A stretch of 15,256 bases of DNA from NCBI GenBank assembly GCA_034429275.1, contig DAOUFU010000259.1, positions 1 through 15,256 on the forward strand, read 5' to 3'. The notes under the pieces are model-generated. The model saw only the letters and a list, made by a program, of their open reading frames with translations, searched no databases and was not told where the DNA came from. Source of the DNA: DAOUFU01 sp034429275. GTDB taxonomy: Bacteria; Chloroflexota; Anaerolineae; Aggregatilineales; Aggregatilineaceae. Positions 1-6,528 of the stretch are shown piece after piece; position 1 is the stretch's first letter, and each line of letters begins with the position of its first letter. Made by a program: the position numbers and the translations under genes.

Positions 1-969
1 GCGTTTGAGCGCGAGGGTCCCGGCGTGCGCTGCATAGACGGGCTGGCCGCCCGCGTCACTGGCGAGGGTGGCAAAATCGACGGCGAAGCGGTTCTGCGGC
101 GTGCTGTGATGGTAGCCCCACGATACCGCCCATTCCGCGCTGCAGTCGAACGGCAGGATCAGTTGGAGCGGGGCGCGCGGCACGCCCGGCGCGGGCAGGT
201 CAGGATCGGCGGGGATGGTCGCGCGCAGCGCCCGCACCAGGTCGGGCAGGTCGTCCGCCCAGGCCCAACCGAGCAGCATCAACCCGCCGGGATTGCCCAG
301 GTCTTCGGGAAGGAAGCGGTCGTGATAACGGGCGGCATGGGCCGCCGTCGGCAGCGCGCGGGTGATCCCGGTGGTCGGATCGCTGCGCAGGACCAGGCGC
401 ACGCGGGGCCGAGGCGCGAGCGCGAGCGTTGCCCCGCCGGGCAGCGACCCATGCTCGATCAGCGCGGGCGTGTAGTGCTCCAGTGGGCCAAGATAGATGA
501 TCGAATCGGGCGCGGGGGCATCGGCGGGCAGGGCATAGATGCCGTGTGCGTCAAACACGATGATCCACCGGGCGGAGGCGTCGGGCAGCGCCAGCGGACC
601 CGGCCAGCCCATCACGACCTGTTCGCCATCCGGCAGGTGAGCGATGATTGGCTGCTCGAACCGGGTCAGCGCCGGGCCACCCGAATCGGCGGCTTCAAGC
701 GCCCATCTTCCACCGGCCCCGCTGACCAGCGCCAGCCGCGCCGTGCTGTTCACGCTGGCATAGCCGATTTCCAGCACGATCCCGTCCGCACCATCGGGCG
801 CGGGCACCCCAAAGCGGCCCTGGCTGGTCGGTGTGATGACCAGGTGATCGGAAGGCTGGCGCGAGTCTGGCCTGGGGATTGGGGCAGAGTTCGCGCCAGC
901 GAGAAAGAGGGCGGCCAGCGTGCAGATTGCCGCCCGGCGGAGCGCCCTCCGGCAGACTGCCGCTCCCAT
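1..969 (-). CDS. Secreted M23-like metallopeptidase, N-terminal part (runs off left edge)
   Basis: An open frame of 323 codons reads leftwards from an ATG at 969 and stays open to base 1, so the C-terminus is missing. The protein starts with a basic stretch and a hydrophobic segment (MGAAVCRRALRR then AAICTLAALFLAGANSAP), a typical signal peptide. About 240 residues that I do not recognise follow. The last visible ~40 residues contain GYHHSTPQNRFAVDFA and then GGQPVYAAHAGTLAL. This matches the start of LytM/M23 peptidases: the first zinc ligands H...D, followed by the 'PVYA..G' strand. M23 enzymes cleave peptidoglycan cross-links or other Gly-rich peptides outside the cytoplasm. The second zinc motif (HxH) would lie outside the window, so catalysis cannot be confirmed. 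The start is the only ATG after the upstream stop: TAG, one codon, then ATG in the same frame, which suggests translational coupling with the TPR gene. Confidence 0.72.
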   Translation of the reverse strand, partial: MGAAVCRRALRRAAICTLAALFLAGANSAPIPRPDSRQPSDHLVITPTSQGRFGVPAPDGADGIVLEIGYASVNSTARLALVSGAGGRWALEAADSGGPALTRFEQPIIAHLPDGEQVVMGWPGPLALPDASARWIIVFDAHGIYALPADAPAPDSIIYLGPLEHYTPALIEHGSLPGGATLALAPRPRVRLVLRSDPTTGITRALPTAAHAARYHDRFLPEDLGNPGGLMLLGWAWADDLPDLVRALRATIPADPDLPAPGVPRAPLQLILPFDCSAEWAVSWGYHHSTPQNRFAVDFATLASDAGGQPVYAAHAGTLALKR

Positions 970-972
970 GCC

Positions 973-1896
973 CTAGGATTCCGCCGGGGGTTCGGGCGAC
1001 TCTGTCCCAGCGCCGGAGTCGGGCGGTTTTTGCCCGGCGCGTGCAGCCACCTGCGGCCAGACCACGTTCACAGCGGCCAGCACCGCCGGATCGGTAGCAT
1101 CGATGGCGCGGGCCTGCTGGACAAAATTCCAGGCTTCTTCGGGCGTGGCGGCCAGGTTCGCCAGTTGCAGCCATGCCGCGATATGGCGCGGGTTGGCTTG
1201 CAGCGTGCGCTTGAAGTGCTGCTGGGCTTCTTCGCGCCGCCCGCCGAGCGCCGCCTGCACTCCCATGTTGTAGTACACATCCGGTGCGGGTTCGGCAGAG
1301 ACCATGCCCGGCGCAGGCCGCGCGCCGAACGGCTGGCTGCCCAGGCTCCCGCCCGGCTGATACGGGTCGAAGCCCGGTGCGCGCTGAGGACCGCTGCCCA
1401 ACGCCAGGTTCTGCCCGGCAAGCTGGCCGCCCAGCAGTGCTGCTGCAAACAGCAAGCCCAAGACGATCAGCTTGATCGGCACCGAGGTGGTATTGCACAC
1501 CACGCACACGCCAAACGACAGCACGCTGCCCGCGCCAATGGCGATGCCGTAACGAGTCGCCTGCTGGGGTGAGACGGCATATTTGCGCGCGATGCGGAAG
1601 GTCAGGAAGAAAGCCGCCAGCGCCGTCAGTCCACCGTTGACTGCCGAAATGGTGTCGATCGCCCCGGAGCCATCTTCAGTCTCGTTAATGTAATCTTCCA
1701 TCACCTTGTTCATGCGATCCTGAAGCTCGCGCCGCTGGGTTTCCTGGTCGGCGTTGGGATCGATCTCGCTGTACACGTCGAGCAGCTTGGGCATCAGGTA
1801 GCACACCTGCAGGGTGAACATCAGGGCGACGCCGATCACAAAGATCACGCCGATCGCCAGAAATATTCGCCCTTGATTCAGTTTGTTACCGGTCAT
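973..1896 (-). CDS. Four-TM membrane protein with C-terminal TPR region
   Basis: The gene encodes 307 aa. Hydrophobic segments lie at about residues 12-34, 86-101, 116-134 and 141-160. A helical, charged stretch between the first two (about 45-75, with EIDPNADQETQRRELQDRM) is probably extracytoplasmic or a short coiled coil. After a Pro/Gly-rich linker (about 165-205) come one or two TPR-like units at about 206-272, with VYYNMGVQAALGGRREEAQQHF and then NPRHIAAWLQLANLA. TPRs usually mediate protein-protein contacts. No enzymatic motif is visible, so the function is unknown; a scaffold role in the envelope is an inference. The ATG start is preceded by GTGAGGA with a six-base spacer. The stop codon sits three bases before the ATG of the M23-like gene, so the two are very likely co-transcribed. 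Confidence 0.85.
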   Translation of the reverse strand: MTGNKLNQGRIFLAIGVIFVIGVALMFTLQVCYLMPKLLDVYSEIDPNADQETQRRELQDRMNKVMEDYINETEDGSGAIDTISAVNGGLTALAAFFLTFRIARKYAVSPQQATRYGIAIGAGSVLSFGVCVVCNTTSVPIKLIVLGLLFAAALLGGQLAGQNLALGSGPQRAPGFDPYQPGGSLGSQPFGARPAPGMVSAEPAPDVYYNMGVQAALGGRREEAQQHFKRTLQANPRHIAAWLQLANLAATPEEAWNFVQQARAIDATDPAVLAAVNVVWPQVAARAGQKPPDSGAGTESPEPPAES

Positions 1897-1998
1897 TCCG
1901 AGTCCTCACTGCGGCAGGCTGGGGGTAGTGACAGGGGTTGTCAGGCTTTCTGCCGCAAGGCCAATATCGCCCAATCGCCTGGCAATCTCACGACGATC

Positions 1999-2007
1999 AG
2001 TATAGCA
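1999..2007 (-). promoter_or_regulatory. Candidate extended -10 promoter for the TPR/M23 pair
   Basis: On the minus strand the sequence reads TGCTATACT, an extended -10 (TGn + TATACT), about 100 bases upstream of the TPR-protein ATG. No good -35 hexamer lies 17 bases upstream, which is tolerable for an extended -10. This is a motif match only. Confidence 0.4.
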
Positions 2008-2095
2008 CGGCGCGCGGCGCTTACCCAGTGGCGGCCCGTTTGGGCGCAGGGCGCGAACTCAACTGAAATACACCCAGAAATGTACCCCGAAAGCA

Positions 2096-2127
2096 GCCCA
2101 GGGGCACCTGTGCGGATACCCCTGGGC
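2096..2127 (-). terminator. Hairpin after the DsbA-like gene, probable terminator
   Basis: GCCCAGGGG (2096-2104) pairs perfectly with CCCCTGGGC (2119-2127), a nine-base-pair stem with a 14-base loop. It lies 40 bases past the stop codon of the minus-strand DsbA-like gene. Read in that direction the stem is followed by TGCTTTC, only a weak T run, so it may be a weak intrinsic terminator or an mRNA 3'-end stabiliser. A smaller stem, ACATTC/GAATGT, at 2140-2156 lies between it and the stop codon. Confidence 0.45.
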
Positions 2128-2167
2128 GCGGTGTTGGTCACATTCCGGCAGAATGTACCGGGCGGCG

Positions 2168-4339
2168 CTACTGGTTCATCAGTTCCGAGAGCGGCACGCC
2201 CTCATCGATCAGCAGGGTGAAAATCTCGCGCACGGTCGAGAGCGGGATGATCCCCGACCAGATTTGCCCATCGCCAACCGGAATGGCGGCAGGTTCGGCC
2301 CCGTTCAGGCCGATGGCCAGAGTCGGGGTGGCGGAGATGCCCGCATCGCGGAAGCGCGTCTCGACGGCGCTCATGGTGGGCGAATAGCGCTTCTCGCTGA
2401 TGCAGGTGGCGTAGGCGTCCATGTCCAGCCCCAGGCCTTGCATGATGGCGGCCAGGCCGTCATCTGTGTAGGCCACATCGTATCCATCGACAAAGTAGCC
2501 GTGGTACAGCGCTTTATAGGCAGTGTATCCCTGGCCCTGCTCAACTGCGCAGTAAAGGGCCGATGAAGCCCGCGCGGCATAGTCATCCCACATAACCGGC
2601 GCCAGCTCGAAGCGCATCCGGCCCGATTCCTCAGCTTCGAGCGCGATCAGGCGCTCGATCTGCGCGGTGTAGTTGGCGCAGTGGCCGCACGTGAAGCTCA
2701 TATATTCCACCAGATGAATGGGGGCTTCGGGGTCGCCATAGACCAGCGTGCCGTTTTCGGCCAGGCTGGCCTGCCAGGCGGCATTGATGGCATCGGCATC
2801 TGCTTTCAGCGGGGTGATCTCCATCGAGTTGAAGATCGTGTCAAGCTGGCTGACATCGGCGGGCGGGGTGACACCCTGGATATACAGCACCTGGCCGTTG
2901 TTGTCATAAGGCAGCAGCACCAGCCACTGTTCGACTCCCTGCTCTTCGTTGTTGGCGACCACGCGCACGCCTTCGACCCCGGCAGTGCTGTAGGCTTCGA
3001 CCTTGCCGTTGACCGATTCGGCCACCGGACCCATCGCATCGGCCAGAGCCTGGTCCAGGAAGGTGATGGCGCGGAAGGTGACGAATCCGCCGTTTCCGCC
3101 CTGCATGGCGAGCGGTGACACCAGGGCCAGGTCATAATCCTGGCTGGCGGGCAGAATCTGCCAGTCGGCGGGCACTTCCAGGTTGATGCCCATCTCTTCC
3201 CACAGGTATGATTGAGTAGTCGCCTGGCGAGGTGGAGCGGCGACGCGAGCCGCCGAGGGGCCGGTCGATGCGCTGACCGGCGCGCTGACCAGGCGCAGCC
3301 CGCTCTCGGCAGAGATGCCGCTGGCCAGCGGCGCGATGCTGCCCATGAACGCATTGGCGATGGGGCGGAAATTCGGCCAGTCGCTCTCGGTGCTGCCCAT
3401 GACGATCAATGCGAGCGATTTGTGATCCGCCACGTCGAGCAGTACCGTCTGCAGGGTGATCGCCGGTTGGGCGGAAGAATCGGAATACCGGGCCGCGATG
3501 CCGGTCATGCCGCCGATCGTGACATCCACCAGCGCGGCATCGGGCGCGGAGTCGCGCAGCACGTTCTGCATCACGGTGCGCAGGTTGATCTGGCCCGCCT
3601 GGCGCTCGATGCGATAGATGCCGATGGTGCGTGTGCCCTCATCCGCCGAGGTCACCTGTGCAGCCGTCGCGGTGATCTGGTCGGCGACGGAGGTGTTCAC
3701 CGTCCAGTCTTGCGGGAAGGCGAAGGTGAGTCCCACTGCGCGCCAGGCATAGACCTGGGGAAGCTGGACCGATGCCGTGCTCGCCGAACTGAAATTCAGG
3801 GTGGGCAGGGCGGGCGCGCCCAGGGTCAGGCTGGCGACCATCGAGTCGAGCACCGGCTGAAAGATGGTCACGTCGCCGGACCGGACGATGGTAGCAACGC
3901 CTACAACAGTCTGCGCGTCGAGCGCGATCAGGATCAGGCGGCCCTGGCCCGCTATGGGCGCGGTCTGGGTGAATTCAAAGGAACGGGTCTCGTAGCCCGC
4001 GATCTGCCCGGCAGCGACCGGGCTGGCCGAGCCGATGACGCTGTTACGCAGCGCGACGGCGGCGGAATCGATCTGGGCGGCGGTGGTGCCCGGCTGGAGG
4101 AACAGCACCATCTCCGGTCCACCGCCATCCGTCACGTCACGATCTGCCGGGTAAAGGCTGGCGCGGGTGGGGCCGGAATATACGGCCCAGCCCGCCGGAT
4201 ATCGGACCGTCACGGGGTAGGCGGTCCAGGTGAAGGTCTCGGTCAGCGATTCCTGTGCGCCGGTGACGGTGGGCACGGCCAGCAGGCTGCCGAGCAGGGT
4301 GGCGATGACGGCCAGCCAGATCAGTTTGGGATTTTTCAT
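2168..4339 (-). CDS. Exported protein: three repeated domains fused to a DsbA-like thioredoxin domain
   Basis: The gene encodes 723 aa. Residues 1-28 form a signal peptide (MKNPK then a hydrophobic core ending VTGAQ). Three divergent copies of one ~135-residue domain follow, at about 36-173, 197-335 and 378-510. Each starts with W..., then a 'YP.GW', 'FPQDW' or 'VPADW' strand, and ends with a helix of the type LDSMVASL, ANAFMGSI or FNSMEITPL. This resembles the PsbP/DcrB-like fold, but that is only a guess. Residues 533-723 form a DsbA/BdbD-type domain: GDPEAPIHLVEY, active site C551-G-H-C554 in FTCGHCANY, later cysteines C597 and C646, and the cis-Pro motif ATPT near 672. The family oxidises or isomerises disulfides outside the cytoplasm. 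The ATG at 4339 has GGAG five bases upstream. A TTG five codons earlier is in frame but lacks a comparable site. The gene is transcribed divergently from lpdA. Confidence 0.88.
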   Translation of the reverse strand: MKNPKLIWLAVIATLLGSLLAVPTVTGAQESLTETFTWTAYPVTVRYPAGWAVYSGPTRASLYPADRDVTDGGGPEMVLFLQPGTTAAQIDSAAVALRNSVIGSASPVAAGQIAGYETRSFEFTQTAPIAGQGRLILIALDAQTVVGVATIVRSGDVTIFQPVLDSMVASLTLGAPALPTLNFSSASTASVQLPQVYAWRAVGLTFAFPQDWTVNTSVADQITATAAQVTSADEGTRTIGIYRIERQAGQINLRTVMQNVLRDSAPDAALVDVTIGGMTGIAARYSDSSAQPAITLQTVLLDVADHKSLALIVMGSTESDWPNFRPIANAFMGSIAPLASGISAESGLRLVSAPVSASTGPSAARVAAPPRQATTQSYLWEEMGINLEVPADWQILPASQDYDLALVSPLAMQGGNGGFVTFRAITFLDQALADAMGPVAESVNGKVEAYSTAGVEGVRVVANNEEQGVEQWLVLLPYDNNGQVLYIQGVTPPADVSQLDTIFNSMEITPLKADADAINAAWQASLAENGTLVYGDPEAPIHLVEYMSFTCGHCANYTAQIERLIALEAEESGRMRFELAPVMWDDYAARASSALYCAVEQGQGYTAYKALYHGYFVDGYDVAYTDDGLAAIMQGLGLDMDAYATCISEKRYSPTMSAVETRFRDAGISATPTLAIGLNGAEPAAIPVGDGQIWSGIIPLSTVREIFTLLIDEGVPLSELMNQ

Positions 4340-4365
4340 GACAGCTCCACACAATGCATTATCGC

Positions 4366-4396
4366 GCCGCCGGGCATGACTGATGTGCCGGGCGGC
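4366..4396 (-). promoter_or_regulatory. Hairpin in the 5' leader of the DsbA-like gene
   Basis: GCCGCCGGGCA (4366-4376) faces TGCCGGGCGGC (4386-4396). This is an 11-base stem with a single G-G mismatch and a nine-base loop. It lies between the candidate -10 box at 4415-4420 and the Shine-Dalgarno sequence, so it would be in the mRNA leader, about 26 bases before the start codon. It could modulate translation or mRNA stability. That role is inferred from position only. Confidence 0.4.
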
Positions 4397-4414
4397 AGGC
4401 GTCTCGTGTGGCAG

Positions 4415-4420
4415 ATTATA
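4415..4420 (-). promoter_or_regulatory. Perfect -10 box for the DsbA-like gene
   Basis: On the minus strand these bases read TATAAT, a consensus -10 element, in otherwise GC-rich DNA about 75 bases upstream of the ATG at 4339. The hexamer 17 bases upstream is a poor -35 match, so an activator may be needed or the match may be fortuitous. Confidence 0.45.
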
Positions 4421-4519
4421 ACGGGGTTCGGGTTTCGGTGCATGGGTGCCAGGGGGATTGCGTCACAATTCGCACCCCGCCGGGGGCGTCTCCGCAGAGG
4501 GCACTGAAGCTATCCGGCT

Positions 4520-4584
4520 GGAGAAAAGCAAAGAAAGTTGAAGCGCCCTCTTTTCTCAGCGCCAGTGAAGGCGCTTTGCTTTCC
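4520..4584 (+). repeat. Overlapping alternative stem-loops, terminator-like on plus strand
   Basis: GAGAAAAG (4521-4528) can pair perfectly with CTTTTCTC (4550-4557). The same segment, as GAAAAGCAAAG (4523-4533), can instead pair with CTTTGCTTTCC (4574-4584; 10 of 11). AGCGCC occurs at 4542-4547 and 4558-4563, and both copies can pair with GGCGCT (4570-4575). The 4558-4575 version is a compact stem with loop AGTGAA followed by TTGCTTTCC, resembling an intrinsic terminator. The pairings are mutually exclusive, as in attenuators, but no plus-strand gene is evident upstream. Confidence 0.4.
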
Positions 4585-4601
4585 GGGAGCCTGCGCCTGA
4601 A

Positions 4602-4675
4602 AGGGCCAGGCGATGCCCGGCGCCAGGGCAAACGCATCAAAAAACTGTTTCGGTTGATGCGCATCGCCTGCCCCT
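4602..4675. repeat. Long nested inverted repeat
   Basis: The outer arms are the 14 bases at 4602-4615 (AGGGCCAGGCGATG) and 4662-4675 (CATCGCCTGCCCCT), which match at 13 of 14 pairs. Directly inside the right arm, TTGATGCG (4654-4661) pairs perfectly with CGCATCAA (4633-4640) around a 13-base loop. The left side carries a 17-base bulge with its own small palindrome around GGCGCC. It could be a structured RNA, a terminator or a remnant of a small mobile element. The sequence alone does not decide. Confidence 0.5.
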
Positions 4676-4720
4676 GATGCACTGTGGCCACGTGATCGGA
4701 TATGAGGGCGGCGAAGGGCA

Positions 4721-4832
4721 GGCCTCACCCCCGCGCGGCCAAAACCGGGCCGCTCCGCCCCCTCCGAAAATTTTCGGAGAGGGGGCAACCGACAACGCGC
4801 CCGCAGGGCGCGGCGAAGGTGGGGGTGAGGCC
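4721..4832. repeat. Palindromic element with perfect outer arms and central hairpin (REP/MITE-like)
   Basis: GGCCTCACCCCC (4721-4732) is the exact reverse complement of GGGGGTGAGGCC (4821-4832). At the centre, GCCCCC+TCCGAAAA (4757-4770) pairs with TTTTCGGA+GA+GGGGGC (4771-4786), perfect apart from a two-base bulge. The middle portions are less conserved but stay GC-rich and partly complementary. The CCTCACCCCC...CCCCTCTCC pattern resembles dispersed palindromic repeats seen in many high-GC genomes, so a non-coding mobile or REP-like element is the best guess. No transposase is present. Confidence 0.6.
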
Positions 4833-5020
4833 GGACTCGCGGGGGTCACGTATTTTGATGCAATCACCCTGTGCCCGGCGCATAACCCGGTGGGCGCAGC
4901 CGCCGGTTTGCGCTATGCTCTCAGGGGAGTGCATTACAGGTTCATCCCGTGTGTGAAAAGTCGCCAGCCGGAATGGGCGGGCGTGATTGCGCGGCTCTTG
5001 TAGGGCAAGGAGCAGAACAA

Positions 5021-6424
5021 ATGGCGAGCGAATACGATGTGGTCGTGTTGGGGGCCGGGCCGGGCGGATACGTGGCCGCCATCCGATCGGCGCAGTTGGG
5101 GCTGAAGACCGCGGTTGTCGAGAAGCAGTGGTGGGGCGGCGTGTGCCTGAACGTGGGCTGCATCCCCTCGAAGGCGCTGCTGCGCAACGCAGAACTGGCG
5201 CACATCGTGCAGCACCGTATGAAGGAATTTGGCTTCAATAACGGCGAAGGTGTGTCGGTTGATTACAGCGTGGCGTTCAAGCGCAGCCGCCAGGCCTCCG
5301 AGCGGCTGGTGAAGGGCGTGGGTTTTCTGATGAAAAAACACGCCATCGACACCTACGACGGTTGGGGGACCATTCAGGACCGGTCCACCGTCAACGTGGC
5401 GCTCAACAGCGGCGAGTCGGTCACGCTGCACACCAGGAACCTGATCATCGCAACGGGCGCGGTGGTCAACCTGCTGCCGGGCGTGAAGCAGAGCGAGCAC
5501 GTGATCACCTACCTGGAGGCGATCATGAGCGAGACGCTGCCCAAGAGCATTATCATTGTGGGGGCAGGGCCGATCGGCGTCGAACTGGCCTACGTGATGC
5601 ATAACTACGGCGTCAAGGTGACCCTCGTCGAATATCTGCCGCACCTGCTGCCGCTCGAAGACGAAGAAGTCTCGGTTGAGTTGGAACGGCAGTACAAGAA
5701 GCTGAAGATCGGCTTCATGACCGGCACGGCTATGAAACAGGTGGAAGACACCGGCAGCGGGGCACGTGTCACCGTGGAGAAGGACGGCAAGAGCGAGGTG
5801 CTCGAAGCCGAGCAGGTGCTCATGGCGACCGGTTTCAAACCGCGCACCGAAGGTTATGGGCTGGAGAACCTGCAGGGGCTAAAACTGACCCAGCGCGGCG
5901 CGATTGAGATCGACGACCGCATGGCGACTAACATTCCCGGCGTGTGGGCTATCGGCGACGTGACCGGCAAGCTGATGCTGGCGCATGTCGGCAGCGCGAT
6001 GGGCATCATCGCGGCGGAGAACATCGCCGGGGTGGAGACGACCACGCTCGACTACCGCATGATGCCGCGCTGCACCTACTGCCAGCCCCAGGTCGCCAGC
6101 TTTGGCTACACCGAGCAGCAGGCCCGCGATGCTGGCTATGAGATCGAAGTGGCGAAATTCCCCTTTCAGGCCAATGGCAAAGCGCTCGGCCTGGGCGAGG
6201 GAGTCGGCTTCGTCAAGGTGATCAGCGATGCGCGCTACGGCGAGATTTTGGGCGCTCACCTGATCGGCCCGGACGTGACCGAGCTGCTGCCGGAGCTGGC
6301 TCTTGCGCAGAAATGGGAGCTAACCGCGCACGAGATCGGGCGCAATGTGCACGCGCACCCGACCCTCTCGGAGGCGGTGCTCGAAGTGGCGCACGGCCTG
6401 GCCGGGCACATGATTCACCTGTAG
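5021..6424 (+). CDS. lpdA: Dihydrolipoyl dehydrogenase (E3)
   Basis: The gene encodes 467 aa, the usual length. This flavoprotein disulfide oxidoreductase reoxidises dihydrolipoamide of 2-oxo-acid dehydrogenase or glycine-cleavage complexes, passing electrons through FAD to NAD+. Visible motifs are the FAD-binding GAGPGGYVAAIRSAQLG near the N-terminus, the redox-active pair C42/C47 in GGVCLNVGCIPSK, and the NAD-binding IIVGAGPIGVELAYV. The second FAD motif is IPGVWAIGDVTGKLMLAH. The C-terminal catalytic dyad H446/E451 lies in HAHPTLSEAV. The ATG at 5021 is preceded by AAGGAG eight bases upstream and begins the family's normal N-terminus (MASEYDVVVLGAG). A longer in-frame extension from GTG 4949 has no such site. 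No E1, E2 or lipoylation gene is adjacent, so the partner complex is unknown. The gene is probably monocistronic, since a strong hairpin follows. Confidence 0.96.
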   Translation: MASEYDVVVLGAGPGGYVAAIRSAQLGLKTAVVEKQWWGGVCLNVGCIPSKALLRNAELAHIVQHRMKEFGFNNGEGVSVDYSVAFKRSRQASERLVKGVGFLMKKHAIDTYDGWGTIQDRSTVNVALNSGESVTLHTRNLIIATGAVVNLLPGVKQSEHVITYLEAIMSETLPKSIIIVGAGPIGVELAYVMHNYGVKVTLVEYLPHLLPLEDEEVSVELERQYKKLKIGFMTGTAMKQVEDTGSGARVTVEKDGKSEVLEAEQVLMATGFKPRTEGYGLENLQGLKLTQRGAIEIDDRMATNIPGVWAIGDVTGKLMLAHVGSAMGIIAAENIAGVETTTLDYRMMPRCTYCQPQVASFGYTEQQARDAGYEIEVAKFPFQANGKALGLGEGVGFVKVISDARYGEILGAHLIGPDVTELLPELALAQKWELTAHEIGRNVHAHPTLSEAVLEVAHGLAGHMIHL

Positions 6425-6433
6425 GGCGAAGAG

Positions 6434-6471
6434 ATCGAAGCAGGGGCGCGCGTGCGCCCCTGCCTGTCGAT
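6434..6471 (+). terminator. Strong hairpin after lpdA
   Basis: GCAGGGGCGC (6440-6449) pairs perfectly with GCGCCCCTGC (6454-6463) around the tetraloop GCGT. An outer ATCGA/TCGAT pair (6434-6438 and 6467-6471) extends it. It lies ten bases past the lpdA stop codon. There is no T run, so it may be a GC-rich terminator of the I-shaped class or a 3' stabiliser. Confidence 0.65.
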
Positions 6472-6528
6472 GGATGGCCGGAAGCATTCGTTTGTTGTTC
6501 TCTGCACCCAGAAAATAGCTCATTCCCC

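Larger units (their letters stand above)
4340..5020. other. Divergent gene-free region rich in inverted repeats
   Basis: These 681 bases separate the divergent DsbA-like gene and lpdA. I find no open frame that looks coding: the overlapping short frames are arginine/proline/serine-rich shadows on both strands. The region holds the leader hairpin and -10 box of the minus-strand gene, then three independent stem-loop systems (4520-4583, 4602-4675 and 4721-4832) described separately. A convincing promoter for lpdA was not found. TTGATG at 4855-4860 has no properly spaced -10. Confidence 0.7.

Noticed and set aside
25..1572. Long plus-strand open frame of 515 codons
   Set aside because: Its product is R/G/Q/A-rich without any domain and lies antisense to the M23-like and TPR genes, which have signal peptide, TM and TPR features. 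High-GC shadow.
4340..4354. Upstream TTG start for the DsbA-like protein
   Set aside because: The ATG at 4339 has a well-placed GGAG and directly begins the signal peptide; the TTG adds five residues without support.
3212..4507. Plus-strand open frame of 431 codons opposite the DsbA-like gene
   Set aside because: Low-complexity Arg/Gly/Asp-rich translation with no family signature; shadow of the minus-strand gene.
4855..4880. Possible lpdA promoter (TTGATG and a downstream CATAAC)
   Set aside because: The spacing is about 20 bases and the -10 match is poor.
4416..5003. Several overlapping 70-110-codon frames in the gap before lpdA
   Set aside because: They occur on both strands around inverted repeats, have no ribosome sites and read as Pro/Arg/Gly-rich noise.
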